Shown one piece after another: positions 44,296 to 53,382 of a DNA stretch of 64,000 nucleotides; the stretch's first letter is position 1; every line of letters starts with the position of its first letter. This stretch comes from Oceanobacter sp045430275 (GTDB lineage Bacteria > Pseudomonadota > Gammaproteobacteria > Pseudomonadales > Oceanobacteraceae), in NCBI GenBank assembly GCA_045430275.1, contig JAILXU010000005.1, positions 124,001 to 188,000 on the forward strand, in the 5' to 3' direction. Under the pieces are notes generated by a model. The model was not told the origin of the DNA and made no database searches. It worked only from the letters and a program-made list of their open reading frames with translations. Position numbers and translations under genes: made by a program.

Positions 44296-45390
44296 ATGAG
44301 TAATCGAATGTACCGAGCGTATAATTTCTGCGCAGGGCCTGCCGCTCTGCCGACGGAGGTGTTGGAAAAGGCCAGCGCCGAAATGGCTGACTGGCAGGGC
44401 AAAGGCCTTTCCATTATGGAAATGAGCCACCGCAGCAAGGAAGTTGTGGCGGTTGCAGAACAAGCAGAAGCGGACTTGCGTGAGTTGATGTCAATTCCTG
44501 ACAACTATCGCGTTCTGTTCATGCAAGGTGGTGCCAGCCTGCAGTTCTCGGCATTGCCTCTGAATCTTGCGAATGGCTCTGGTCGTGTGGATCAGATTGT
44601 GACCGGCCAATGGTCTAAAAAGGCGTTGGCAGAAGGCAAACGCTTTGCGGATGTTCATGTCGCTGCCACAACCGCCGCCGAAAACTTCTCCCGTGCGCCC
44701 TCTCAAGCTGAGTTGAATCTTTCGGCTGATGCGGATTATGTGCATTACTGTCCGAATGAAACCATTGGCGGCGTTGCATTCGATTACATTCCTGAAACCG
44801 GTGATGTACCGCTGGTGGCGGATTTGTCGTCGGCTATTTTGTCGGAACCTCTGGATGTCAGCCGCTTTGGTGTGATTTATGCCGGAGCGCAGAAAAACAT
44901 CGGCCCGGCCGGGCTGTGTGTGGTGATTATTCGGGATGATCTGATTGGCAAGGTGCGCGACAGTGCACCAACCATGCTGGATTACAAGGTCATGGCGGAT
45001 AACGCTTCCATGTACAACACGCCGCCAACGTATAGCTGGTATTTGGCCGGTCTGGTCTTCCAGTGGCTGAAAGCGCAGGGCGGCGTGGCAGCCATGGCAG
45101 AGGTGAATCAGCGCAAGGCCAATCGCTTGTACGATTTTATCGACGGCAATGCGTTTTATGCCAATCCGGTTGCGATCAATAATCGTTCGATCATGAACGT
45201 TCCTTTTACGCTGGCGGACAGTGCTCTGGACAAGACGTTTCTGGCGGAAAGTGAAGCCGCAGGTCTGTTGAATCTGGCGGGCCATCGAAGTGTTGGTGGT
45301 ATGCGTGCCAGTATTTATAACGCTGTGCCGGAAGAAGGTGTCATCGCATTGACAGAATTTATGGCGGATTTTGCACGTCGCTATGGTTAA
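44296..45390 (+). CDS. serC: Phosphoserine aminotransferase
   Basis: SerC (364 residues) converts 3-phosphohydroxypyruvate to phosphoserine and serves pyridoxine synthesis as well. It has the YNFCAGPAALP N-terminus, FMQGGASLQFSALP, and the Schiff-base lysine in YAGAQKNIGPAG. An ATG at 44308 is a slightly shorter alternative; the ribosome binding site is weak for both. The position between gyrA and pheA is the Pseudomonas order. Confidence 0.95.
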   Translation: MSNRMYRAYNFCAGPAALPTEVLEKASAEMADWQGKGLSIMEMSHRSKEVVAVAEQAEADLRELMSIPDNYRVLFMQGGASLQFSALPLNLANGSGRVDQIVTGQWSKKALAEGKRFADVHVAATTAAENFSRAPSQAELNLSADADYVHYCPNETIGGVAFDYIPETGDVPLVADLSSAILSEPLDVSRFGVIYAGAQKNIGPAGLCVVIIRDDLIGKVRDSAPTMLDYKVMADNASMYNTPPTYSWYLAGLVFQWLKAQGGVAAMAEVNQRKANRLYDFIDGNAFYANPVAINNRSIMNVPFTLADSALDKTFLAESEAAGLLNLAGHRSVGGMRASIYNAVPEEGVIALTEFMADFARRYG

Positions 45391-45467
45391 TGCGATGAGT
45401 GATGACGTTTGAAATACTAACGAATGGCTGGCTCCCAGAGTCAGCGATGATTGCTGCAGGAACGGAT

Positions 45468-46556
45468 ATGAGTGAAGCTCAAGAGCTGGAACAGCTAAGA
45501 CAATCTATTGACGCAATTGACCAGCAGATTCACGAGCTAATCAATCAGCGTGCTCAGTGTGCCCAGAGCGTGGCTGAAGTGAAGCAGAAATATGCAGCTC
45601 CCGGTGAATCTGTTGTGTTCTATCGTCCAGAGCGAGAAGCTCAGGTGCTGCGCAAGGTCATGGCGCGAAATCAGGGACCGCTCAGCGACGAAAGTGTTGC
45701 GCGCCTGTTCCGCGAAATCATGTCTCAATGTCTGGCGTTGGAAGAGCCGGTCAAGGTTGCCTATCTTGGCCCTGAAGGCACATTCACTCAGCAAGCGGCA
45801 ATCAAGCACTTTGGCCATGCTGTCGTGTGTCAAAGCCAGATGTCCATCGCAGATGTGTTCCGTGACGTGGAAAGTGGTTGCGTTCAGTACGGTGTGGTGC
45901 CGGTTGAAAATTCCACAGAAGGTGTGGTGACGCACACGCTGGATGGCTTTTTCGAGTCGAATCTTCATATTTGTGGCGAAGTCACGCTGCGGATTCATCA
46001 TCACTTTATGGCGCGCGGCGACGCACCGATTACGCGTATTTTTTCTCATGCGCAGTCACTGGGGCAGTGTCGTCTGTGGCTGGATCAGCATTATCCGGGG
46101 GTTGAGCGTGTTGCGGTCAGTTCCAATGCGGAAGCGGCTCGCCTGGCCAGTGAAACGCCGGGAACGGCAGCCATCGCGGGCGAGGTGGCGGCTGAGTTGT
46201 ATCAACTGGAAATACGTCATGCCAAGATTGAAGATCGGCCTGATAACACGACGCGTTTCCTGATTGTTGGGCAGCAAGAGACATTGCCCAGTGGCGACGA
46301 TAAAACATCCGTGATGGTATCGAGTCGAAATCAGCCAGGAGCCTTATATCTGTTGCTGGAGCCGTTTCGGCAGTCTGGCATCAGTCTGACGCGCATTGAA
46401 ACGCGTCCTTCCCGGTCAGGTACCTGGAATTACGTCTTCTTTATTGATTTTGAAGGGCATCGGGACGACGCAGACATTGCCCCGTTGCTGGAGCAGTTGC
46501 AGGGGTTGGCCGCAGATTTCAAGTGGCTGGGTTCCTATCCTCAGGCGGCGTTGTAA
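45468..46556 (+). CDS. pheA: Chorismate mutase/prephenate dehydratase
   Basis: PheA (362 residues) makes phenylpyruvate. The chorismate mutase domain is at about residues 1-90 (LRQSIDAIDQQIHELINQR), the dehydratase domain starts with VAYLGPEGTFTQQAA and contains the catalytic TTRFLIVG, and the ACT regulatory domain carries TRIETRPSRSG with the ESRP-like phenylalanine site. The ATG has an AGGAA ribosome binding site. It would be feedback inhibited by phenylalanine. hisC follows after 87 bases. Confidence 0.96.
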   Translation: MSEAQELEQLRQSIDAIDQQIHELINQRAQCAQSVAEVKQKYAAPGESVVFYRPEREAQVLRKVMARNQGPLSDESVARLFREIMSQCLALEEPVKVAYLGPEGTFTQQAAIKHFGHAVVCQSQMSIADVFRDVESGCVQYGVVPVENSTEGVVTHTLDGFFESNLHICGEVTLRIHHHFMARGDAPITRIFSHAQSLGQCRLWLDQHYPGVERVAVSSNAEAARLASETPGTAAIAGEVAAELYQLEIRHAKIEDRPDNTTRFLIVGQQETLPSGDDKTSVMVSSRNQPGALYLLLEPFRQSGISLTRIETRPSRSGTWNYVFFIDFEGHRDDADIAPLLEQLQGLAADFKWLGSYPQAAL

Positions 46557-46643
46557 CGCACATCGGGTGGTGCGGGGCGGTATTGGGTTGTTACACCATC
46601 GGCCGCTTTGTATCAGGACATCATTGTTTTCAGGGTAATCAGA

Positions 46644-47747
46644 ATGTTTGAATCTATTGCAGTGGAAGGCGTCAAGGGATTGCAGCCCTATCGTCCGGGA
46701 AAGCCGATTGATGCCGTGGCTCGTGAGCTGGGGCTGAACGAAGCCGATATTGTCAAACTGGCGTCAAATGAGAATCCATTAGGGCCGGGTGATGCTGTGC
46801 GTCAGGCACTGGTGGGATGTGTCGACGAGCTGTCCCGTTATCCAGATGGCGGCGGTTATGCTTTGAAAGAAACGCTGGCGCGACACTTGTCGGTAGATGC
46901 CGATCAGGTCACGCTGGGTAATGGCTCCAGTGACATTCTGGATTTTATTATCCGGGTGCTGGTAGATAAGGGCGATGAAGTCGTTGTATCCCAGCATGCC
47001 TTTGCCATTTACGGTCTGCTGACCACCATTGCAGGCGGCAAGGTTGTTGAGGTGCCTGCGCGTGATTTCGGTCATGATCTGGATGCCATGGCGGCAGCGA
47101 TCACAGACAAAACCCGCATTGTGTTTGTTACCAATCCCAATAATCCAACCGGAACCTGGAATACTCGCACAGAGCTGGAAGCGTTCTTGGCTCGTGTGCC
47201 TGAGTCCGTGGTGGTGTTGCTGGATGAAGCCTATTTTGAGTACGTCGAAGAGGCGGAGTACCCGGATGGCATTGAGTTGCTGTCTCGTTTCCCGAATCTG
47301 GTGGTGACGCGTACTTTCTCCAAGGTGTATGGCTTGGCTGCTTTGCGTATTGGTTACGGTGTTTCCAGCCTGGAGTTGGCCGATTTGATGAATCGTGTGC
47401 GTCCGCCATTCAACACCAATGCGTTGGCTCAGGCGGCGGCGATTGCTGCACTGAATGACAAGCAGTATCTGGCTGATAGCGTTGCCATGAACAAGCAAGG
47501 CATGGCTCAGCTGGAAGCGGGATTCCATCAGCAGAATCTGGACTTTATTCCATCGGTTGGCAACTTCATTGCTTTTAAGGTGCCAGCAGAAGCCGATGCT
47601 ATGCAGGTGTATCAGGACTTGTTGCAGCACGGTGTGATTGTACGCCCGGTGGCCAATTATGCCATGCCAGAATATCTGCGTGTTTCGATTGGTACTGGTA
47701 GCGAAAATGCAGCGTTTTTGACAGCGCTGGAACAGGTGTTGGCTTGA
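46644..47747 (+). CDS. hisC: Histidinol-phosphate aminotransferase
   Basis: The 367-residue PLP enzyme has KLASNENPLGP at the N-terminus, NPNNPTGTW, DEAYFEYV, and the lysine loop TRTFSKVYGLAALRIGYG. It serves histidine synthesis. In this aromatic cluster it probably also transaminates prephenate or phenylpyruvate, as HisC-type proteins do in similar clusters; that is inference. The stop overlaps the start of the tyrA-aroA fusion. Confidence 0.93.
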   Translation: MFESIAVEGVKGLQPYRPGKPIDAVARELGLNEADIVKLASNENPLGPGDAVRQALVGCVDELSRYPDGGGYALKETLARHLSVDADQVTLGNGSSDILDFIIRVLVDKGDEVVVSQHAFAIYGLLTTIAGGKVVEVPARDFGHDLDAMAAAITDKTRIVFVTNPNNPTGTWNTRTELEAFLARVPESVVVLLDEAYFEYVEEAEYPDGIELLSRFPNLVVTRTFSKVYGLAALRIGYGVSSLELADLMNRVRPPFNTNALAQAAAIAALNDKQYLADSVAMNKQGMAQLEAGFHQQNLDFIPSVGNFIAFKVPAEADAMQVYQDLLQHGVIVRPVANYAMPEYLRVSIGTGSENAAFLTALEQVLA

Positions 47748-50008
47748 CTGCTGCTGCACCTTTGATGCTGGGGCGTGTTGCCATTATTGGTTTGGGCCTG
47801 ATTGGTTGTTCCTGGGTGAAAGGGCTGAGGCAAGCGGGTGCTCTGGATTCCGTGGTGGGGTACGACCGCAATCTGGACTCCATGCAGTTGGCCCGATCTG
47901 AAGGCTTGATCGATGGCTATGCCGATACCCCTGCTCTGGCGGTGGAAAATGCCGATTTTGTTATTATTTCGGTGCCCATTTTGGCCATTCGTGGTGTGCT
48001 GGAGGCGATAAAATCTGCACTGCCAGATCATGCTGTCGTAACGGATGTCGGCTCGGTGAAAGGTTCGGTAGACCGGGATGTGGCGGCCACACTGGGCGAG
48101 GAGTTTCCCCGGTTTGTGTTGGGTCATCCCATTGCCGGTTCTGAAAAAAGTGGGGTAGCTGCTGCGGACGTGACCTTGTATCAGGATCACAAGGTGATTT
48201 TGACGCCAAGGCCCTTTACGGATGCCGATGCACTGGAGCGTGTGGCTCGTGCATGGGAATGCGTAGGCGCTGTGATTGAGTGCATGGACGTTGAGCACCA
48301 TGACGAAGTGCTCGCGGCAACCAGTCATCTGCCTCATTTGTTGGCGTATTCTCTGGTCGATACCTTGGCCTATAGCCATGAAAACAAAGAAATTTTCAAT
48401 TACGCTGCTGGTGGCTTTCGAGATTTTACCCGCATTGCTGCCAGTAGCCCGGTGATGTGGCGAGATATTTTCTCAGCCAATAAAGATCAGTTGCTGGCGA
48501 CTCTGGATTTGTTCTCCAGAGATCTGGGGTATCTCCGTGCTGCGATCGCGGAAGGCGATACCACTCAGGTGGTCGGTGTACTCACCCGAGCCAAGGCGGC
48601 TCGGGATCATTTTTCCAAAATTCTATCTCGACGGGCATTTGTTGAAGTTATGAAAACCAGCTCCCTGACGTATGTGGCCAAACCTGGCTCGTGTCTGAAC
48701 GGTACGATTCGTGTGCCGGGCGACAAATCCATTTCTCATCGCTCTATTATGTTGGGTTCGCTTGCAAATGGTGTGACCCAGGTGAGCGGCTTTCTGGAGG
48801 GTGAGGACAGTTTGGCCACCCTGCAGGCATTTCGTGATATGGGCGTGGTGATCGAAGGGCCGCATCGTGGTCGAGTAACGATTCATGGCGTTGGCCTTCA
48901 TGGCTTGCAAGCGCCGCCGAATGCCTTGTATCTGGGTAATTCTGGCACCTCGATTCGCCTGTTGTCCGGTTTGTTGGCGGGTCAGCGATTCGATGTGGAA
49001 ATGACCGGAGATGAATCCTTGAGCAAGCGTCCGATGGGACGTGTGGCTGATCCATTGAAGTTGATGGGTGCTGAAGTGGAAACTGCAGAAGGCGGTCGTC
49101 CACCTCTGAAAATCAAGGGTGCTGCCAGTTTGGCGGGCATTCATTATGATCTTCCCATGGCCAGTGCGCAGGTGAAGAGCTGTGTATTGCTGGCCGGTTT
49201 GTACGCTGAAGGGGAAACTTCAGTGACAGAACCTGCGCCAACCCGTGACCACACCGAGCGCATGTTGAAAGGCTTCGGTTATGACGTCACGGTCGAGGGC
49301 AATCGGGTTTCCCTGCGTTCTGGCGGTGAACTGACGGCCACTGAGATCGATGTGCCATCGGATATTTCATCGGCTGCGTTCTTTATGGTGGCGGCCAGTA
49401 TTGCTCCGGGCTCTGATGTGACGCTGGAACATGTTGGTATTAATCCGACCCGTGTGGGTGTGATCAATATTCTGCGGGAAATGGGCGGCAGTATTGAGCT
49501 GTTGAATGAGCGTGAGGTGGGGGGGGAACCTGTTGCCGATATTCGTGTGCGCAGTGCCCGGTTAAAAGGCATTCACATTCCTGAAGATCAGGTGCCGCTG
49601 GCGATTGATGAGTTTCCCGCGTTGTTTGTGGCTGCTGCTTGTGCAGAAGGCGAGACTGTTCTGACGGGTGCGGAAGAGTTGCGTGTTAAGGAAAGTGACC
49701 GCATTCAGGCCATGGTTGATGGGTTGGTGATTCTGGGTGTGGATGCTCGTGGAACAGAAGACGGTGCTGTTATTCAGGGCTTTGGTGCTGAAGGTGCTTT
49801 TGGTGGTGGCAGCATTGAGAGTCATGACGACCATCGCATTGCGATGAGTTTCGCGATGGCGTCACTGAGAGCATCCGAAGTCATTCGCATTAATGAATGC
49901 GCCAATGTAGCGACGTCTTTCCCAGGGTTTGTTGAATTGGCCTCTACTGCAGGCGTCCAGTTGACGACGGAAGGCGGTGATTTGGCGTTTGAGGAAACCT
50001 CAGAATGA
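47744..50008 (+). CDS. aroA: Prephenate dehydrogenase/EPSP synthase fusion
   Basis: This 754-residue protein joins TyrA (about residues 1-300; GLGLIGCSW cofactor loop, GHPIAGSEKSG) to EPSP synthase AroA (about 305-754). The EPSP half shows RVPGDKSISHRS, LGNSGTSIRLL, RDHTE, SAQVK and NPTR. The last three with GDKS are the four motifs that mark glyphosate-tolerant class II synthases. The TTG start overlaps the hisC stop; ATG at 47765 is an alternative. The fusion is a known trait of Pseudomonas relatives and couples two pathway steps. cmk overlaps its end by four bases. Confidence 0.95.
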   Translation: MTAAAPLMLGRVAIIGLGLIGCSWVKGLRQAGALDSVVGYDRNLDSMQLARSEGLIDGYADTPALAVENADFVIISVPILAIRGVLEAIKSALPDHAVVTDVGSVKGSVDRDVAATLGEEFPRFVLGHPIAGSEKSGVAAADVTLYQDHKVILTPRPFTDADALERVARAWECVGAVIECMDVEHHDEVLAATSHLPHLLAYSLVDTLAYSHENKEIFNYAAGGFRDFTRIAASSPVMWRDIFSANKDQLLATLDLFSRDLGYLRAAIAEGDTTQVVGVLTRAKAARDHFSKILSRRAFVEVMKTSSLTYVAKPGSCLNGTIRVPGDKSISHRSIMLGSLANGVTQVSGFLEGEDSLATLQAFRDMGVVIEGPHRGRVTIHGVGLHGLQAPPNALYLGNSGTSIRLLSGLLAGQRFDVEMTGDESLSKRPMGRVADPLKLMGAEVETAEGGRPPLKIKGAASLAGIHYDLPMASAQVKSCVLLAGLYAEGETSVTEPAPTRDHTERMLKGFGYDVTVEGNRVSLRSGGELTATEIDVPSDISSAAFFMVAASIAPGSDVTLEHVGINPTRVGVINILREMGGSIELLNEREVGGEPVADIRVRSARLKGIHIPEDQVPLAIDEFPALFVAAACAEGETVLTGAEELRVKESDRIQAMVDGLVILGVDARGTEDGAVIQGFGAEGAFGGGSIESHDDHRIAMSFAMASLRASEVIRINECANVATSFPGFVELASTAGVQLTTEGGDLAFEETSE

Positions 50009-50685
50009 CAAATGTAAGCAAGGTTATCACGGTTGATGGCCCATCCGGCGCAGGCAAGGGCACCGTTTGTGCTCGCCTTGCCGAACAGTTGGGCTGGCAT
50101 TTGCTGGACAGTGGAGCGCTCTATCGAATCACGGGTCTGGCGGCTTCTCGCAAGGATATTGTTCTGGATGATGAAGTCGCTGTTGCAGCCGTAGCGGGTC
50201 AGCTGGATGTTGTATTTCAGCCAACATCCGTTGGTGTGAAGGTGATTCTTGAAGGCGAAGACGTCACCGATATCATTCGCACTGAAAAGGTCGGCAGTCT
50301 GGCATCGCAAGTGGCGGCATTGCCTGAGGTGCGAGCTGCTTTGTTGCAGCGTCAGAGAGACTTTGCGCAGGCTGATGGCTTGATCGCTGACGGTCGTGAC
50401 ATGGGTACTGTGGTTTTTCCGGCTGCTCATGTGAAGGTGTTTTTAACGGCCAGTGCGGAGGAGCGCGGTCAGCGTCGATATCAGCAGTTGCTTGACAAGG
50501 GTTTTGATGCTAGTTTAACCGCCCTTATCGAAGACATCCAAGCTCGCGACGAGCGTGACAGCAACCGAGCTGTCGCCCCACTAAAACCTGCAGATGACGC
50601 TACTGTGATCGACAGTACCGATCTGACGATTGAAGAAGTCTGTGAGCAGGTTGCCGGACTGGTTCGTAAAGCAGGAATGATCTGA
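50005..50685 (+). CDS. cmk: Cytidylate kinase
   Basis: Cmk (226 residues) phosphorylates CMP and dCMP. The P-loop is GPSGAGKGT at about residues 12-20; the LDSGALYR motif and the DGRDMGTVVFP motif are present. Its ATG overlaps the aroA stop as ATGA. rpsA follows, as in many proteobacteria. Confidence 0.96.
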   Translation: MTNVSKVITVDGPSGAGKGTVCARLAEQLGWHLLDSGALYRITGLAASRKDIVLDDEVAVAAVAGQLDVVFQPTSVGVKVILEGEDVTDIIRTEKVGSLASQVAALPEVRAALLQRQRDFAQADGLIADGRDMGTVVFPAAHVKVFLTASAEERGQRRYQQLLDKGFDASLTALIEDIQARDERDSNRAVAPLKPADDATVIDSTDLTIEEVCEQVAGLVRKAGMI

Positions 50686-50835
50686 GATGAATCCGGCGTA
50701 CTTGTCAGCCCCTGCCATAAGGGAACAGAAGTACGTTCGATTTTTTATTTGACTAACCCCGAATGTCTGGCCATTTGGATCGTACGCTGACTGATTACTC
50801 TTCAAGTCACGTACAAACACAACAGGTGTTATTTC

Positions 50836-52518
50836 ATGACCGAGAGCTTTGCCGAATTATTTGAAGAATCCCTTAAAGAACTGGATATGCAGCCCGGTTC
50901 TATTGTTACTGGTACGGTTGTCGACATCGACAGCGACTGGGTAACAGTTAACTCCGGATTGAAATCTGAAGCGGTTATCCCACGCAGCCAGTTCCTGAAT
51001 GAAAAAGGTGAACTGGAAGTTGCGATTGGTGATGAAACCCAGGTTTCTCTGGAAGCGGTTGAAGATGGCTTTGGTGAAACCAAACTGTCTCGTGAAAAAG
51101 CCAAGCGTGCTGAAAGCTGGAAAGAGCTGGAAAAAGCCTTCGAAGCTGAAGAAATGGTTACCGGTATTATCAATGGCAAAGTCAAGGGTGGCTTCACTGT
51201 TGATCTGAAGAACATTCGTGCGTTCTTGCCTGGCTCCCTGGTTGATGTGCGTCCAGTACGTGACACGGCTCACCTGGAAGGCAAAGAGCTGGAATTCAAG
51301 GTTATCAAGCTGGATGCCAAGCGTAACAACGTTGTTGTTTCACGCCGTGCCGTTCTGGAAGCTGCTAACTCGCAGGAACGTGAAGAATTGCTGGCTAACC
51401 TGCAGGAAGGCCAGTCTGTCAAGGGTATCGTCAAGAATCTGACCGACTACGGTGCTTTCGTAGATCTGGGTGGTGTTGACGGCCTGCTGCACATCACTGA
51501 CATGGCGTGGAAGCGTATCAAGCATCCAAGCGAAATCGTTGCTGTTGGTGACGAGATCGAAGTCAAGGTTCTGAAATTTGACCGTGAACGCAACCGCGTA
51601 TCTCTGGGTCTGAAGCAATTGGGTGATGATCCATGGGTCAACATCAATGACCGTTACCCTGAGAACATCCGCGTTAAGGCACGCGTTACTAACCTGACTG
51701 ACTACGGTTGTTTCGCAGAGCTGGAAGAAGGCGTTGAAGGCCTGGTTCACGTATCCGAAATGGATTGGACCAACAAGAACATTCACCCAAGCAAAGTTGT
51801 TCAGGTTGGCGACGAAGTAGAAGTGATGGTTCTGGACATCGACGAAGAACGTCGTCGTATCTCCTTGGGTATCAAGCAGTGCACCATGAACCCATGGGAA
51901 GAGTTCGGTACCAAGTTCAACAAGGGCGACAAGATTTCCGGCAAGATCAAGTCTATCACTGACTTCGGTATCTTCATCGGTCTGGACGGCGGCATCGACG
52001 GTCTGGTTCACCTGTCTGACATTTCCTGGAACGACAACGGTGAAGAAGCCGTTCGTAACTACAAGAAAGGCGACGAACTGGAAACTGTTATCCTGTCTAT
52101 CGATCCAGAGCGTGAGCGTATCTCTCTGGGCGTGAAGCAGTTGGAAAATGATCCATTCTCCGACTTCGTTGCTTCAAATGACAAGGGCGCTATTGTTACT
52201 GGTAAGGTTCTGTCTGTTGATGCGAAAGCCGCTGTCATTGAAGTTGCTCCAGGCGTCGAAGGCGTATTGAAAGCTTCTGAAATCAGCCATAACAGAGTGG
52301 AAGATGCTCGCAATCTGTTGACTGAAGGTTCCGAAGTTGAAGCCGTCATCACGATTGTTGATCGCAAGAGCCGTTCCATCAGCCTGTCTATGAAAGCAAA
52401 AGATGCAGCTGAAGATCGTCAGGCAATGAAAGAGCAGCGTGCCAAGGTTGATACAGAAGTTTCTTCTGGCCCAACCACTATTGGTGACCTGATCAAAGAA
52501 CAGTTGAACCAGAAGTAA
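50836..52518 (+). CDS. rpsA: 30S ribosomal protein S1
   Basis: S1 (560 residues) has six S1 RNA-binding repeats, about residues 20-90, 105-175, 192-262, 276-350, 365-437 and 450-520. Repeats 3 and 4 bear DYGAFVDLGGVDGLLHITD and DYGCFAELEEGVEGLVHVSE. Its Shine-Dalgarno sequence (AGGTG, poorly placed) is weak, as in E. coli rpsA, where S1 represses its own translation. Codon use is strongly biased to AAC, CTG and GGT, fitting a highly expressed gene. A 150-base leader precedes it. Confidence 0.98.
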   Translation: MTESFAELFEESLKELDMQPGSIVTGTVVDIDSDWVTVNSGLKSEAVIPRSQFLNEKGELEVAIGDETQVSLEAVEDGFGETKLSREKAKRAESWKELEKAFEAEEMVTGIINGKVKGGFTVDLKNIRAFLPGSLVDVRPVRDTAHLEGKELEFKVIKLDAKRNNVVVSRRAVLEAANSQEREELLANLQEGQSVKGIVKNLTDYGAFVDLGGVDGLLHITDMAWKRIKHPSEIVAVGDEIEVKVLKFDRERNRVSLGLKQLGDDPWVNINDRYPENIRVKARVTNLTDYGCFAELEEGVEGLVHVSEMDWTNKNIHPSKVVQVGDEVEVMVLDIDEERRRISLGIKQCTMNPWEEFGTKFNKGDKISGKIKSITDFGIFIGLDGGIDGLVHLSDISWNDNGEEAVRNYKKGDELETVILSIDPERERISLGVKQLENDPFSDFVASNDKGAIVTGKVLSVDAKAAVIEVAPGVEGVLKASEISHNRVEDARNLLTEGSEVEAVITIVDRKSRSISLSMKAKDAAEDRQAMKEQRAKVDTEVSSGPTTIGDLIKEQLNQK

Positions 52519-52533
52519 GGTTTCTACTGTTTG

Positions 52534-52560
52534 AAAAACCCGCTTCGGCGGGTTTTTCTG
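52534..52560 (+). terminator. Terminator of rpsA
   Basis: AAAAACCCGC-TTCG-GCGGGTTTTT is a perfect 10-bp stem with a TTCG loop and a T-run, typical of a strong intrinsic terminator. Confidence 0.95.
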
Positions 52561-52717
52561 TTTAAAGAGGGTGTTGAATATTGTGTGGCTGAAGGGGAAA
52601 AGCAAGACTCAGGTCGAATGCTAATACTGCTGACAGGGCTTGCAAAAGTCACAGGCTAACCGCATGATTTATCTGGCTTTATTGTCAAGCAGAGGAACCC
52701 TGCGGAGGGAATTGGCT

Positions 52718-53008
52718 ATGACCAAGTCGGAATTGATTGAAAAGATTGTTTCACGCCAGCCGCAATTATCTCCAAAAGAGGTCGAACTGGCGGTCAAGAC
52801 CATGCTGGATCACATGTCCCAAACCTTGTCGGATGGTGAGCGTATCGAAATACGGGGATTTGGAAGTTTTTCTCTGCATTATCGTGCTCCGCGTTTAGGA
52901 CGTAATCCAAAAACTGGAGAATCCGTTGATCTGAAGGGAAAGTACGTTCCCCATTTCAAACCCGGTAAAGATTTGAGAGACCAGGTCAATATAAGCATTG
53001 ATGTTTGA
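52718..53008 (+). CDS. ihfB: Integration host factor, beta subunit
   Basis: IhfB (96 residues) is the DNA-bending partner of IhfA. The DNA-binding arm is RAPRLGRNPKTGESV and the start MTKSELIEKI is typical; a GGAGG site precedes the ATG. An in-frame upstream start is unlikely. It follows the rpsA terminator, so it likely has its own promoter. Confidence 0.96.
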   Translation: MTKSELIEKIVSRQPQLSPKEVELAVKTMLDHMSQTLSDGERIEIRGFGSFSLHYRAPRLGRNPKTGESVDLKGKYVPHFKPGKDLRDQVNISIDV

Positions 53009-53085
53009 GATGGCTGTATTGCAGTCGCTGAGTGTTATCTGCTGTTTGGGCATCTGATATTACCGTTGTTTTCATTGGAAGAGTT

Positions 53086-53364
53086 ATGTTGAAGAAACTG
53101 CGTTTTTTAATTGGTTTGTGTATATCGCTGGTTGTAATGGTCTACGCCATTGCATTTGCGCGTAAAAACAGTGGCGATGTAGCCCTCGACTTTATGATCG
53201 GCGGCCCGATTAATATGCCTGCTGGCGTGTGGCTTGGGTTAGGGATTGCTGCTGGTGCTGCGCTGGGTATTGCAACCGGTGTGTGGGCTGTAACCCGGAT
53301 GCGACTTGTTAATCGTCGATTGCGCAAGCAGGTTGCTAATCTGGAACAGGAATTGGGTAAGTAA
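53086..53364 (+). CDS. lapA: Lipopolysaccharide assembly protein A (LapA, DUF1049)
   Basis: LapA (92 residues) has two membrane helices (about 5-25 and 45-65), a short periplasmic loop between them and a coiled-coil tail (RRLRKQVANLEQELGK). It is the YciS-type partner of LapB, which lies 18 bases downstream. Together they control LpxC turnover and LPS supply in E. coli. Confidence 0.9.
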   Translation: MLKKLRFLIGLCISLVVMVYAIAFARKNSGDVALDFMIGGPINMPAGVWLGLGIAAGAALGIATGVWAVTRMRLVNRRLRKQVANLEQELGK

Positions 53365-53382
53365 TATCGACAGGCACTGCTG

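Noticed and set aside
42768..44504. 578-codon open frame antisense to gyrA and the start of serC
   Set aside because: It lies wholly opposite the conserved gyrA coding sequence. Its translation is rich in H, Q, R and T as expected for a mirror of a coding frame with biased third positions, with no family resemblance.
46779..47759. 326-codon frame antisense to hisC
   Set aside because: It is opposite to recognised PLP enzyme motifs and has no own ribosome binding site or family.
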